Positions 8,454-16,977 are shown, counted from the stretch's first letter. The stretch: 64,000 nucleotides of DNA from Dyella japonica A8 (GCF_000725385.1 NZ_CP008884.1:1178001-1242000), one strand, 5' to 3'. Notes: generated from the letters alone by a model not told the origin. Program-made: numbers and translations.

Positions 8454-9692
8454 TCAGGCCTTCGGCTCCGGATCCAACACCACCGGCGGCAGCTTAGGCA
8501 GCGTGCACTGGTACGGCTTGGTGTCGGTGCTGGGATTCTTGTAGTCGTGCGGGCCATCGGCGTTGATCACGCCCACGTCGCCGTTCTGGATGCAGAAGCG
8601 GTCATTGGCCGGCGGCAGGCCGTCGACCAGCGACTTCTCGTCCACATAGCCGTCCCACAGGATGTCCGGGAACTTGCCGTTGAGGCCGTACACCGCAGTC
8701 TTGAGCGTCTTGAACTTCAGGCCGTCCGGCGAATCGCCGCCGCCCTTGAAGCGGTTGTCGTAGATGAAGATGCCCTTGGGGTACGGGTTGTAGTCGGCCG
8801 CCACACCCTTGGTGTTGTAGTAGTTGGTGGAGAAATAGCTGGAGATGATGACGTTGGCGGTCTGGCTGTCCACGATGTCGTTGTCGAAAATCTCCACCTT
8901 GTCGTTGGAGTTCACCACCACGCCGGAGCCGCGCGGCACACTGGCCACCGCCGCGCCCTTGGCGGCGAAGTTGTCGGTGTTGTTGTCGATCACCTGGTTC
9001 TTGAACACGCGCGTGCTGTGCCCGGCCTGCGACAGGTTGGGCATGTTGAACACCAGGATGCCGCCGGTGTTGTGGGTGGCGGTGTTCTCGTAGACGTCCG
9101 CGTTCACCGAGTTCTCGATCTCGATGCCGGCCACGTTGTACTCGGCACGGTTGCGGCGCACCACGATGGTATGGGACTGGCCCACGTAGATGCCGGCGTC
9201 GGAGGCGCCGATGACCACCGAGTCCTCGATCAGCACGTTCTGCGTCTTCACCGGATACAGGCCGTAGGCGCCGTTGGTGGTCTTGGGGCCGCCGGTCCAT
9301 TCCACGCGCACGCCGCGGATGGTGATGTTCTTGCCCTGGTTGATCTTGAGCGCGTCGCCCTTGGTGTCTTCCAGCGCGAGGTTCTCGATGGTGAAGTCGT
9401 TGGCGTTCACCAGCAGGCCTTCTGGGCCGACCACCTGGCCCTTGAACGACAGCACCGTCTTGTCCATGCCGGCGCCCTTGATGGTGACGCCGTCGGTGCG
9501 CAGGCTCAGGCCACGCTGCAGGTGGTAATGCCCGGCCGGAATATCGATGACGCTGCCCGGCTTGGCATCCAGCAGCTGTTGCTGCAGGTTGGCCTCGAAC
9601 GTGGCGTCGGCGCCGCTCTGTGCCGCCTGCTCATCGTGGTGGCAGGCCGCCAGGGCCAGCGGCAGGGCGAGAAACAATAGGGTCTTGCGCAT
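8454..9692 (-). CDS. Parallel beta-helix repeat lipoprotein (partner of the diheme cytochrome)
   Basis: 412 residues with a lipoprotein signal (LALAAC, Cys17). The body is a right-handed parallel beta-helix: repeated short turns such as GVTIKGAG, DFTIENLALED, NITIRGVRVEW, NVLIEDSVVIG, TIVVRRNRAEYN, DVYENTATHN and KVEIFDNDIVD, as in pectate-lyase-like or NosD-like folds. This corresponds to the family I recall as TIGR03805, defined by pairing with the adjacent diheme cytochrome family. I see no catalytic signature of a named polysaccharide lyase, so the activity is unassigned. A longer in-frame extension to 10103 exists, but the ATG at 9692 is preceded by GGGGAGGAAAG and starts the signal peptide, so it is chosen. 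It is the first gene of the minus-strand group. Confidence 0.9.
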   Translation of the reverse strand: MRKTLLFLALPLALAACHHDEQAAQSGADATFEANLQQQLLDAKPGSVIDIPAGHYHLQRGLSLRTDGVTIKGAGMDKTVLSFKGQVVGPEGLLVNANDFTIENLALEDTKGDALKINQGKNITIRGVRVEWTGGPKTTNGAYGLYPVKTQNVLIEDSVVIGASDAGIYVGQSHTIVVRRNRAEYNVAGIEIENSVNADVYENTATHNTGGILVFNMPNLSQAGHSTRVFKNQVIDNNTDNFAAKGAAVASVPRGSGVVVNSNDKVEIFDNDIVDSQTANVIISSYFSTNYYNTKGVAADYNPYPKGIFIYDNRFKGGGDSPDGLKFKTLKTAVYGLNGKFPDILWDGYVDEKSLVDGLPPANDRFCIQNGDVGVINADGPHDYKNPSTDTKPYQCTLPKLPPVVLDPEPKA

Positions 9693-9860
9693 GGTCGCTT
9701 TCCTCCCCAGGAGCGGCTGGCTGCGTGATGCCCCACTGTCCCGGAAACCGCGGCGCACAAGGGAGGGCAGAACGTGCGGCAAAGGGGGGCAAATCGGCCA
9801 GTGTGACGATCGTTTGAATGTACGCGCCCGGGGCTTGGCCGTCTTTACGCCCCTTGGGAT

Positions 9861-9935
9861 GCCGCGACGCGCAAGGACTTGCGACGCAAGTTTGTCGCAA
9901 GCTTGGCGCAAGGATGTCGCATAAGTTTGGCGAAA
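9861..9935. repeat. Degenerate direct repeats (about 11-15 bp) ahead of the glycosyltransferase genes
   Basis: Six imperfect copies of a motif like TTGTCGCAAG run head to tail (CGACGCGCAAG, TGCGACGCAAG, TTTGTCGCAAG, CTTGGCGCAAG, GATGTCGCATAAG, TTTGGCGAAAG). They lie in the divergent intergenic region and end about 40 bp before the plus-strand start codon. The near-helical spacing suggests a protein-binding array, but no regulator is known. Confidence 0.5.
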
Positions 9936-9975
9936 GTGACTGCCGCCGATACTGTGCGTTACCAGGGAGGGAATC

Positions 9976-11181
9976 ATGTCAGGCGTGTCGTTTCGACGTG
10001 CTGCGCCGGATGCGACGACTCGTGCCACGTTTTTTCGATCTTGGTGTTGCGTGAACTCATCCAGCGTCCATTCGGCCCCCGCGCCCCTCGCGCGCAAGGG
10101 CATCTATCGCATTCTTGTCTGCCGGCCCAACCATCGGCTCGGCAACATGATCCTGATGACGCCGCTGATCCAGGAACTGGAGCGGGTATATCCGGGTGTC
10201 GAGATCGATATCCTTTCCGAAGGGCGCATCGCGGAGGAAGTGTTTTCCAGCTTCTTCAGCGTGAAGAACATCTATTGCCTGCCCAAGCGCGGCTTCAAGC
10301 ATCCGGTGAGCTTCCTGGGGATGCTCCACGGCATCCGACAGACGCAGTACGACCTGATCATCGACCCCTGCATCGGCTCGGGCTTCAGCCGGGCGATGAC
10401 GCGCCACCTGCGCGGTCGCTACACGCTGGGCTTCAGCGACGACGGGGCACGTTCCGGCCTGACGCATCCCGTGCCGGAGTCGGTCGCCGGCAACCACATG
10501 GGGCAGCGCCCGATCAACCTGCTGCGCTGGGCGCGCGCGACCTACTCGGGCGTGGTAGACGACACCAGTCATTACCCGTCGCTCGACCTGCGGCTGACGG
10601 AGCAGGAACTCCTGCAGGGGCGCGCCGCCGTCGACCAGTTGCTGAGCGACACGGAGCGGGGCACGGCACGCCCGGTGGTCGGCCTGTTCGCCAACGCCAC
10701 GGGCGCCAAGCGCTACTCCTCGGAGTGGTGGGCGGAGTTCATCACGACCCTCAGGGAGATCAGCCCCCAGGCGAATCTGCTTGAGCTGATTCCCATGCAT
10801 GGGCGGTCGATGCTTGGCGATGCGTGGCCGGGTTATTACTCTTCCGATATTCGACGCATGGGAGCAGTGATGGCCAACATGGATCTGATGATGACGGCCG
10901 ACTGCGGCGTGATGCATCTGGCCGTCGCCTCCAGGGCGCCGACGCTGGGCATGTTCTCGGTGACCGACGCCTCGGTGTACGCGCCGTATGGCCACGGTAG
11001 CAGCGCGCTGGTCACGCAGGGCCTGTCCGCCCGCGAAGCCGCCATCCAGGCGGTGCGTGCGTTCCCCCACTTGCTGGGGGACGCCGCCGTGCCGGGCGCC
11101 GCGCCGGCGCAGCAGCCGTTGCAATGGGATGACGCGGGCGAGCATCACGACAACCTCGGCTCACTCGGCCTGTCCCACTGA
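9976..11181 (+). CDS. Glycosyltransferase family 9 (heptosyltransferase-like)
   Basis: Predicted cytoplasmic GT-B glycosyltransferase that adds a heptose or similar sugar to lipopolysaccharide core. The 401 residues contain the N-terminal NRLGNMILMTPLIQELER motif of ADP-heptose transferases after a non-conserved leader of about 40 residues, an acceptor-domain stretch, the middle GLFANATGAKRYSSEWW donor-site motif, and MTADCGVMHLAVASRAPTLGMF, the D-x-G-x-x-H-x-A signature near the end. The ATG at 9976 is used because GGGAGG lies 5 bp upstream. Its N-terminal leader is unusually long, so initiation further in, near the conserved ILVCRPNHRLGN block, is possible. Two ArnT-like membrane glycosyltransferases follow on the same strand, giving an envelope-glycan modification group. 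Confidence 0.88.
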   Translation: MSGVSFRRAAPDATTRATFFRSWCCVNSSSVHSAPAPLARKGIYRILVCRPNHRLGNMILMTPLIQELERVYPGVEIDILSEGRIAEEVFSSFFSVKNIYCLPKRGFKHPVSFLGMLHGIRQTQYDLIIDPCIGSGFSRAMTRHLRGRYTLGFSDDGARSGLTHPVPESVAGNHMGQRPINLLRWARATYSGVVDDTSHYPSLDLRLTEQELLQGRAAVDQLLSDTERGTARPVVGLFANATGAKRYSSEWWAEFITTLREISPQANLLELIPMHGRSMLGDAWPGYYSSDIRRMGAVMANMDLMMTADCGVMHLAVASRAPTLGMFSVTDASVYAPYGHGSSALVTQGLSAREAAIQAVRAFPHLLGDAAVPGAAPAQQPLQWDDAGEHHDNLGSLGLSH

Positions 11182-11244
11182 TGGGACGTTGTCGTGGGTG
11201 ATGCCGTGGGACGAACCGGGCCAGTGACGAAGTGGCGGGACGAC

Positions 11245-12960
11245 ATGCACGAGCCGATGGAACGCTGGTTCCTGATGCTCGCCGCGCTGGTGCTGCTGGC
11301 TGCCGGCATCGGCATGCGCACGCCCACCCCATCGGACGAGCCGCGCTTTGCGCTGGTCGCGCACCAGATGGCGGCCTCCGGCAACTGGCTGATTCCCCAT
11401 CGCGGCGCGGACTGGTACTCGGACAAGCCGCCGCTGTTCATGGCGGCGCAGGCGGCATCCCATGCACTGACGGGTGACTGGCGCATTGCCTTCCTGCTGC
11501 CATCGCTGCTCGCCTCGCTGGGCACGCTGTGGCTGATCTACGACGTCGGACGGCGCCTGTGGGGACATCGCGCCGGCCTGTGGGCGGCGCTGGCCATGCT
11601 GTGCACCGTGCAGTTCGTGTTCCAGGCCAAGCGAGGTCAGATCGATCCCACGGTGACGTTCTTCGTGACGGCCGCGAACGTGTGCATCCTGCGCCACGTG
11701 CTGCTGGGCCCGGATCGCCGCGCCCTGTGGCTGGGCTGTTTCGCGGCGGGCCTGGGCGTGATCACCAAGGGCGTCGGCGCGCTGGCCTTCCTGATGCTGG
11801 TGCCGCTGTGGTTCGCGCAGCGCTATCGCTGGAAGGGACTGGCGCCCGCCGATGGCGGCGCGATGGTGTGGCTGGGCGCCGTGCTGGCGTTCGCGGCGGC
11901 ACTCGCGTTGTGGCTGGTGCCGCTGGCCATCTACGTGCACACGCACGACAGCCCTGAGGCGCGTGCCTATGTGCAGGACATCTTCGTCAACCAGACGGTG
12001 CACCGTTACGTGCATCCCTGGAACAGCTTCCAGCCGCCGTGGTTCTACATCGAGGTGATCTTCACCTCGTGGCTGCCGCTCAGCCTGGCCTTGCCGGGGC
12101 TGGTGCCGGCGTGGCGCAACGCATTGCGCGAGCGCGATGCGCGCGTGCTGCTGCCGCTGGCCTGGGCGGTGTTGCTGATCGTGTTCTTCAGCATCACGCG
12201 GGCCAAGCGCGACGTGTACATCATGCCTGCGTTGCCGATGCTGGCCCTGTGCACGGGGCCGTGGCTGGCCGGCATCCTCGAGCGGCGCTGGGCGCGGTGG
12301 ACCGCACTGGTGTTCGTGCTGGCGCTGGCGCTGCCGTTGCTGGTGTTCGGCGTGCAGGGCCTGACGCATCCGTCGGCGTGGATGCAGCGTTTCGCCGCCG
12401 CGCGACAGCTGGGCGAGCACGCCTCGTCGCTGTGGTGGGCGTTTGTCGCCATGGGCGCATGGATGCTCGGGTGCGCGGCGCTGTTCCGCCTGCGACGCGC
12501 GGGCGCCGCCGTGCTCGCCGCCATGGCGGGCGTGTGGATGGTCTGGGGCTTGTCGGTGGCGCCGCTGCTGGCCCGTGCCAGTTCGCAGGCGCCGCTGGTG
12601 CAGCGCGTGGAACAGATCGTCGGGCCGGGCGGCCAGCTGGCGCTGGTGGCGTGGAAGGAAGAACTGCCGCTGGCGTTCGGCGACTACAAGCTGACCGACT
12701 TCGGCTTCGTGACGCCGTGGCACCAGCAGCTGGCGGACTCCATCCGCTGGCAGGAGCAATCGCCTGGCCAGCGCTGGGTGCTCATCCTTGCCGACGTCAT
12801 GGGCCCTTGCATCAACAAGGACGCCACGCTCGACATGGGCATCACCAGTGGCCGCGACTGGCGGCTGTACCGGCTTGATGCCGTGGCGCAGGCCTGCCGC
12901 GGCGGTGTGGTGCCCGAGGGCGACGTGGACGACTGGGGCGGCATCGACCGGCGCCGTTGA
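11245..12960 (+). CDS. ArnT/PMT-like membrane glycosyltransferase (GT83 family type), with DE motif
   Basis: Integral inner-membrane GT-C enzyme that moves a sugar from an undecaprenyl-phosphate carrier to lipid A, core or another envelope acceptor. The 571 residues start with one TM helix, then the first periplasmic loop with SDEPRFALVAHQMAASGNW: Asp31-Glu32 is the GT83 catalytic DE pair. DKPPLFMA follows. About ten further hydrophobic helices come next, then a hydrophilic C-terminal periplasmic domain (about residue 440 on). An ATG at 11245 with GGCGGGA upstream is preferred over a GTG at 11194. The stop codon is only 60 bp before the probable start of the next, related gene. Donor sugar and acceptor cannot be read from sequence; aminoarabinose is the best-known donor for ArnT, but no arn genes are in the window. 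Confidence 0.85.
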   Translation: MHEPMERWFLMLAALVLLAAGIGMRTPTPSDEPRFALVAHQMAASGNWLIPHRGADWYSDKPPLFMAAQAASHALTGDWRIAFLLPSLLASLGTLWLIYDVGRRLWGHRAGLWAALAMLCTVQFVFQAKRGQIDPTVTFFVTAANVCILRHVLLGPDRRALWLGCFAAGLGVITKGVGALAFLMLVPLWFAQRYRWKGLAPADGGAMVWLGAVLAFAAALALWLVPLAIYVHTHDSPEARAYVQDIFVNQTVHRYVHPWNSFQPPWFYIEVIFTSWLPLSLALPGLVPAWRNALRERDARVLLPLAWAVLLIVFFSITRAKRDVYIMPALPMLALCTGPWLAGILERRWARWTALVFVLALALPLLVFGVQGLTHPSAWMQRFAAARQLGEHASSLWWAFVAMGAWMLGCAALFRLRRAGAAVLAAMAGVWMVWGLSVAPLLARASSQAPLVQRVEQIVGPGGQLALVAWKEELPLAFGDYKLTDFGFVTPWHQQLADSIRWQEQSPGQRWVLILADVMGPCINKDATLDMGITSGRDWRLYRLDAVAQACRGGVVPEGDVDDWGGIDRRR

Positions 12961-13019
12961 GCACGGGCCGCCGCTCCGCACGATTTGCAGCACATATCCG
13001 ATTCCATCGAGTTCCAAGC

Positions 13020-14690
13020 GTGACCACATCTGCTTCCACAACGCTCCAGCCATCCACGCCGCTTCGCCGCCTGCGGGACGCGGTGGTGGCGATGCCATGG
13101 TTGTGGTGCTGGCTGGTCGCCGCGCTCATCGCCATCTTCCAGCACGGGCCGATGCCGATGTATTCCACGCGCACCCTGTCGGTGGCGTGGGAAATGTGGC
13201 TGCGCCACAGCTACTTCGTGCCCTATCTCAACGGCCTGCCGTACAGCGACAAGCCGCCGTTGCTGCTGTGGCTGATCCACCTCGGCTGGGCGGTGGGCGG
13301 CGTGGGCGATGTGTGGCCGCGCCTGCTGGAGGTACTGCTGGGCGCAGTGCAACTGGTGCTCGTGCATCGACTGGCGCAGCGCCTGTTCCCCGATCGCCCC
13401 GACGTGGCGCGTTACGCGCCGTGGATACTCGCCGCCTACAGCTTCGGCTTCCTGTTCGGCCTGCAGGTCATGTACGAGGTGCTGCTGGCCGACTGCGTGC
13501 TCGCGGCCTTGCTCTGCCTGGCACCCACCGCGAAACAGGAGTCGCCGCGCTTCGGCTGGTTCGCGTTGGCCGTGGGGCTGGGTCTGCTCACCAAGGGGCC
13601 GGTGATGCTGCTGCACGTTGCGTTTCCGTGGCTGCTGGGGCCGCTGTGGAACCGCTGGGCCAGGCAGGAGGGGCGTCGCTGGTACATCGGTGGCGCGGTG
13701 GCGCTGGTCGTCGGCGTGCTGCTGCTGCTCGCATGGGTGCTGCTGGCCACCACCACCGGCGGTGAAACCTACCGGCAGAAACTGGTCGTGCACCAGACGG
13801 CTGGCCGCGTGGTGGATGCCTTCGCGCATGCCGAGCCGTTCTGGTGGTACGTGCCGCTGCTGCCGGTGCTGCTGCTGCCCTTCAGCCTGTGGCCGCGCGT
13901 GTGGGCGGCGCTGTTCTCGCTGCGGCGTCCGCTGGAGGCGGGCGTGCGCTTCCTCGCCTGCTGGCTGGTGCCGGTGTTCCTCGGTTTTTCCGCCGTCAGC
14001 GGCAAGCAGCCGTACTACATGCTGCCGGAGTTCGGCGGGTACGCCGTGCTGATGGCGGCCGCGCTGTCGTTGATGCAGGAGCGGCGCGCCACCGCGTCGC
14101 GCTGGCTCGGCCCCTGGCCGCTGGCATTGGCCTGCGCAGCGGCGGGCGTGATCCTGCTTGGCATGGATGGGCTGGTGCACGCCGGCTACGTGCGCGATCA
14201 CTTCTACGCCTCGCTGGTTCGCTACAGCGTGCCGTTCGGCCTGGCTTTCCTGTTGCTGGCGCTGCCGCTGGTGCTGCTGCGCAAGGGCGAGGTGATTCGC
14301 GTGGCCATGGTCAGCCTGATCGCGCTGGTGACCGCGCATGGCCTGTTCACGCTCACGCTGTGGCCCGCGTACGACTTCACGCCGGTGGCGCACATGCTGG
14401 CGAAGGCGGAGGCGGGCGGGCGCCCCATCGCCAACCTCGAGTCGAACGACGGCCAGTACACCTTCCTCGGGCGCCTTACCGAGCCGGTCACGCAGCTGCA
14501 TGGCATCGCCGACGTGAAGCAGTGGGCGGCCGGACACCCGGAAGGGCTGGTGATCACCTATCCGCGCCGGCTCTCGGATGCCGCGCGCGCCCATGCCGTC
14601 TACATCCAGCCGTTCCGCGGCATCTGGCTGGCGGTGTGGCCGGTGAACGCCTTCATCGATGCACAGGCTCGTGGTGAAGTGGACGACTGA
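13020..14690 (+). CDS. ArnT/PMT-like membrane protein lacking the DE catalytic motif
   Basis: Second GT-C-type membrane protein, about 556 residues, next to its likely paralogue. It keeps the YSDKPPLLLWLIHLGWAVGG segment, multiple TM helices and a soluble C-terminal domain. Aligned back from DKPPL, however, the position of the catalytic Asp-Glu pair reads Tyr48-Ser49 (PMYSTRTLSVAWEMW). If the family's acidic residue is essential, this copy is inactive, uses another residue, or works as a partner of the intact enzyme. The frame is open to 12957 (a TTG overlapping the upstream TGA). I chose the GTG at 13020, since the longer N-terminus looks non-conserved; neither has a strong ribosome site. 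Tight spacing implies co-transcription with the two preceding glycosyltransferases. Confidence 0.8.
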   Translation: MTTSASTTLQPSTPLRRLRDAVVAMPWLWCWLVAALIAIFQHGPMPMYSTRTLSVAWEMWLRHSYFVPYLNGLPYSDKPPLLLWLIHLGWAVGGVGDVWPRLLEVLLGAVQLVLVHRLAQRLFPDRPDVARYAPWILAAYSFGFLFGLQVMYEVLLADCVLAALLCLAPTAKQESPRFGWFALAVGLGLLTKGPVMLLHVAFPWLLGPLWNRWARQEGRRWYIGGAVALVVGVLLLLAWVLLATTTGGETYRQKLVVHQTAGRVVDAFAHAEPFWWYVPLLPVLLLPFSLWPRVWAALFSLRRPLEAGVRFLACWLVPVFLGFSAVSGKQPYYMLPEFGGYAVLMAAALSLMQERRATASRWLGPWPLALACAAAGVILLGMDGLVHAGYVRDHFYASLVRYSVPFGLAFLLLALPLVLLRKGEVIRVAMVSLIALVTAHGLFTLTLWPAYDFTPVAHMLAKAEAGGRPIANLESNDGQYTFLGRLTEPVTQLHGIADVKQWAAGHPEGLVITYPRRLSDAARAHAVYIQPFRGIWLAVWPVNAFIDAQARGEVDD

Positions 14691-14835
14691 GTCCTGTCCC
14701 GGCGGAGCACGCGGGGTGATGGTGAAGGCAGCGTGCTGCTGTCATGCACGCGCTGATGCGGCGGAGCCTGACATTCAACGTTGTTGACGTTTGGCGGCTT
14801 CGCCAAGGCCAGCAGTCGCTGGCCGCCAGGGGCGG

Positions 14836-15909
14836 TCAAGCCGCGTGCTGGCGGGCGCTGCGCGGTGGCATGCCGGTCCAGCGCTTGAACGCGCGGCGGA
14901 ATTCGCGCGGGTCGCTGAAGCCGATTTCCAGCCCGATCTCCGCCACGCTCAACGTGCCACCGTGCAGCAATTCCAGCGCGCGTTCGGCACGCACGCGGTC
15001 GTGGATTTCGCGGAACACACGGCCGCCTTCGGCAAGCCGGCGGCGCAGCGAGCGTTCGCTCATGTTGAGCATGCGCGCCACGTCGGGCAGGCGCGGCTGG
15101 TGGCGCAGGTGGCTGCGCAGCAGGCGTTCCACCGAGGCCACGATCTCCTGCTGCGGACCGTCGACGTCATGCTGCTGCGTGCACAACGCCAGCGCCTGCT
15201 GGGCGGTCAGCGGGTTGTGCGTGGGCAGCCGGTGTTCCAGCCATTGCGCGTCGATCACCAGCTGGTTGTGGCGAGCGCCGAACACCAGCTCGCAACGGAA
15301 GAAATCGGCGTATTCGTCGGCGCAGGCGGGGCGTGCGTAGGTCAGTTCAAGCCGCAGCGGGTTGAAGTTCTGGCCAGCCAGCTCCCGCCCGATGGCCAGC
15401 GAGCTGGCGAACAGCTCCTCGCACAGGAAGGGCAACAGCGGCGCGTCGTTGAAGCGCGGCCACACGGCCAGCGCCACTTCGCGCTGCCCCACCACTTCGA
15501 AACTCACATCCAGCAGGCTGCCGCTCACGCGATGGTGGGTAATGCCCACCTGCATGGCATCGCCGAACGTGGCGGAGGTCATCATGGCCAGGCCCAGCAG
15601 GCCGAAGCTGCCGAGCGTTTCCACGCGACCCACCGCCAGCCCCAGCCCCGGTTCGCCGGTGGCCTGCAGTGCGCGGCGGATCACCGAGCGGGCCTGCCGG
15701 TAGGAAATGCGCAGCGTCGGGTCATTCAGCTGTTCCCGGGTCAGCCCCGAGCCGGCGAACCAGCCATCGCAGCGCTGCCCGCGCGACAGTGCCAGCTGGG
15801 TCAGGTGCACCAGGATGTTCGGCGGCGTCTCGGCCACGGTGTAGCGCGCATCCGTGCCTGCGGGCACGGCGGCGTCATCGATGGCATGGCTGACGGCAAC
15901 AGACGTCAT
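14836..15909 (-). CDS. AraC-family regulator with arabinose-binding-type N-terminal domain (OruR-like)
   Basis: Cytoplasmic DNA-binding activator or repressor, 357 residues. The N-terminal part (TPPNILVHLTQLALSRG, then TLRISYRQARSVIRRALQ and GITHHRVSGSL) matches the AraC_arabinose-bd type sensor found in OruR/ArgR-like regulators. The C-terminal ~100 residues are the double helix-turn-helix (LPDVARMLNMSERSLRRRLAEGG, then SVAEIGLEIGFSDPREFRRAFKRWTGMPP). The frame is open to 16266, but that extension is Arg/Ala-rich, overlaps the divergent phosphatase gene and has no conserved content. The ATG at 15909, with GGTGGGAG upstream, is preferred. It is transcribed away from the acid phosphatase gene; whether it controls that gene is unknown. 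Confidence 0.9.
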   Translation of the reverse strand: MTSVAVSHAIDDAAVPAGTDARYTVAETPPNILVHLTQLALSRGQRCDGWFAGSGLTREQLNDPTLRISYRQARSVIRRALQATGEPGLGLAVGRVETLGSFGLLGLAMMTSATFGDAMQVGITHHRVSGSLLDVSFEVVGQREVALAVWPRFNDAPLLPFLCEELFASSLAIGRELAGQNFNPLRLELTYARPACADEYADFFRCELVFGARHNQLVIDAQWLEHRLPTHNPLTAQQALALCTQQHDVDGPQQEIVASVERLLRSHLRHQPRLPDVARMLNMSERSLRRRLAEGGRVFREIHDRVRAERALELLHGGTLSVAEIGLEIGFSDPREFRRAFKRWTGMPPRSARQHAA

Positions 15910-16040
15910 GAACTTGAGCTCCCACCCCCTGAGAGCGCCGGGCAGGCCCGGCGAGACTTCTTGATCTATATCATGGCCACAGGCCCATCGCCTTGCGCAA
16001 TGCACAAGGCGGACCGGGCCCTGCCTAGGGGAGAACGCCG

Positions 16041-16838
16041 ATGAACGCTGTCGCGGTCCGTTGTCGCCACGCTTTCGGGCTCGTCCTGCTGCCGCTGGCA
16101 GCCTGCGCGCCCGTGCAGACGCCGATGTCGAAGGCACCGCCGACCGGCGCGGTGGCCACGCTGCAGACGGCCGAACTGCTGCCCGCGGCGCCCAGGGCGG
16201 GCTCGCCGCGCTATGAGGCCGACCGGCAGGTCTTCCTCGCCACCCGCAAGCTGGAAGGTACGTCACGTTGGACGCTGGCCCAGCAGGACGTGGATTACGC
16301 CACCCCCAGGCTGATGGCCGACTTCAGTTGTGCCATGGGGGCGCCGCTGGACGCCACGACGTTGCCGAAGCTGGCGGCCCTAGTCGACGCCACCAGCAAC
16401 GCGGCCGACGCCTCCACCGGGCCGGCGAAGCAGGCCAACCAGCGGCAGCGGCCCTTCCTGATCGACCCAGGGGTGACCTGCCAGTCCACCGACCGGCTGA
16501 AGACCAGCTTTGACTACCCCTCCGGCCACGCCACGCGTGGCTGGGCGGTGGGGCTGGTGCTGGCAGAGCTGGCGCCGGACCGGGCCAGTGATCTGCTGCT
16601 GCGCTCACGTGCGTTTGCCGACAGCCGCGTGGTGTGCGGCGTGCACAACCTCAGCGCTGTCGAGGCGGGAGCGATGAATGGCGCGGCGGTGGTGGCGGTG
16701 TTGCATGCGTCGCCTTCGTTTCAGGGGAGTCTTGCTGATGCGAAGCGCGAGTTGGAGGCGTATCGCGCGGCGAATCCGGTGACAGCGGATGTGAAGTGTG
16801 CGGCGGAGAAAGCGTTGATCGAGCCGGCGCCGTATTAG
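16041..16838 (+). CDS. Class A acid phosphatase-like (PAP2 family) lipoprotein, atypical signature
   Basis: Predicted periplasmic or outer-membrane-attached nonspecific acid phosphatase, 265 residues. The N-terminus looks like a lipoprotein signal (PLAAC, Cys22). The phosphatase signature is spread over K-x6-R-P (Lys130 to Arg137-Pro138), PSGH at 160-163, and SR-x5-H (Ser195, Arg196, His202). The family normally has Asp four residues after that His (SR-x5-H-x3-D); here it is Ala206 (SRVVCGVHNLSAVEAG). The nucleophilic His is kept, so catalysis may be altered rather than lost, and related Xanthomonadales proteins may share this variant. AGGGGAG precedes the ATG. The divergent upstream gene encodes an AraC regulator. 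Confidence 0.85.
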   Translation: MNAVAVRCRHAFGLVLLPLAACAPVQTPMSKAPPTGAVATLQTAELLPAAPRAGSPRYEADRQVFLATRKLEGTSRWTLAQQDVDYATPRLMADFSCAMGAPLDATTLPKLAALVDATSNAADASTGPAKQANQRQRPFLIDPGVTCQSTDRLKTSFDYPSGHATRGWAVGLVLAELAPDRASDLLLRSRAFADSRVVCGVHNLSAVEAGAMNGAAVVAVLHASPSFQGSLADAKRELEAYRAANPVTADVKCAAEKALIEPAPY

Positions 16839-16880
16839 GCGTGATGCGCAAGGCAGCTCCCCTAGGCTCCCATCCACACC

Positions 16881-16977
16881 TCACCGTCATTCCCGCGAAA
16901 GCGGGAATCCAGCGCCTTTGGAGCGTTGCTAGGAGCGCAAGGCACTGGATTCCCGCTTTCGCGGGAATGACGGTGAG
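16881..16977. repeat. REP-type palindromic element, family B (pair)
   Basis: TCACCGTCATTCCCGCGAAA continues as GCGGGAATCCAG and is mirrored by CTGGATTCCCGC followed by TTTCGCGGGAATGACGGTGA. It lies between the convergent phosphatase and thioredoxin-like genes. Confidence 0.9.

Noticed and set aside
9693-10103. Longer N-terminus of the beta-helix protein
   Set aside because: The extension runs into the divergent glycosyltransferase and lacks a signal; the ATG at 9692 has a strong ribosome site and a lipoprotein signal.
11161-14594. Long minus-strand frames (645 and 636 codons) over the two membrane glycosyltransferases
   Set aside because: Arg/Gln/His-rich antisense translations without domains; the plus-strand proteins have clear GT-C motifs.
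15910-16266. Longer N-terminus of the OruR-like regulator
   Set aside because: The extra 119 codons overlap the divergent phosphatase gene, are low-complexity Arg/Ala/Pro, and no ribosome site supports them.
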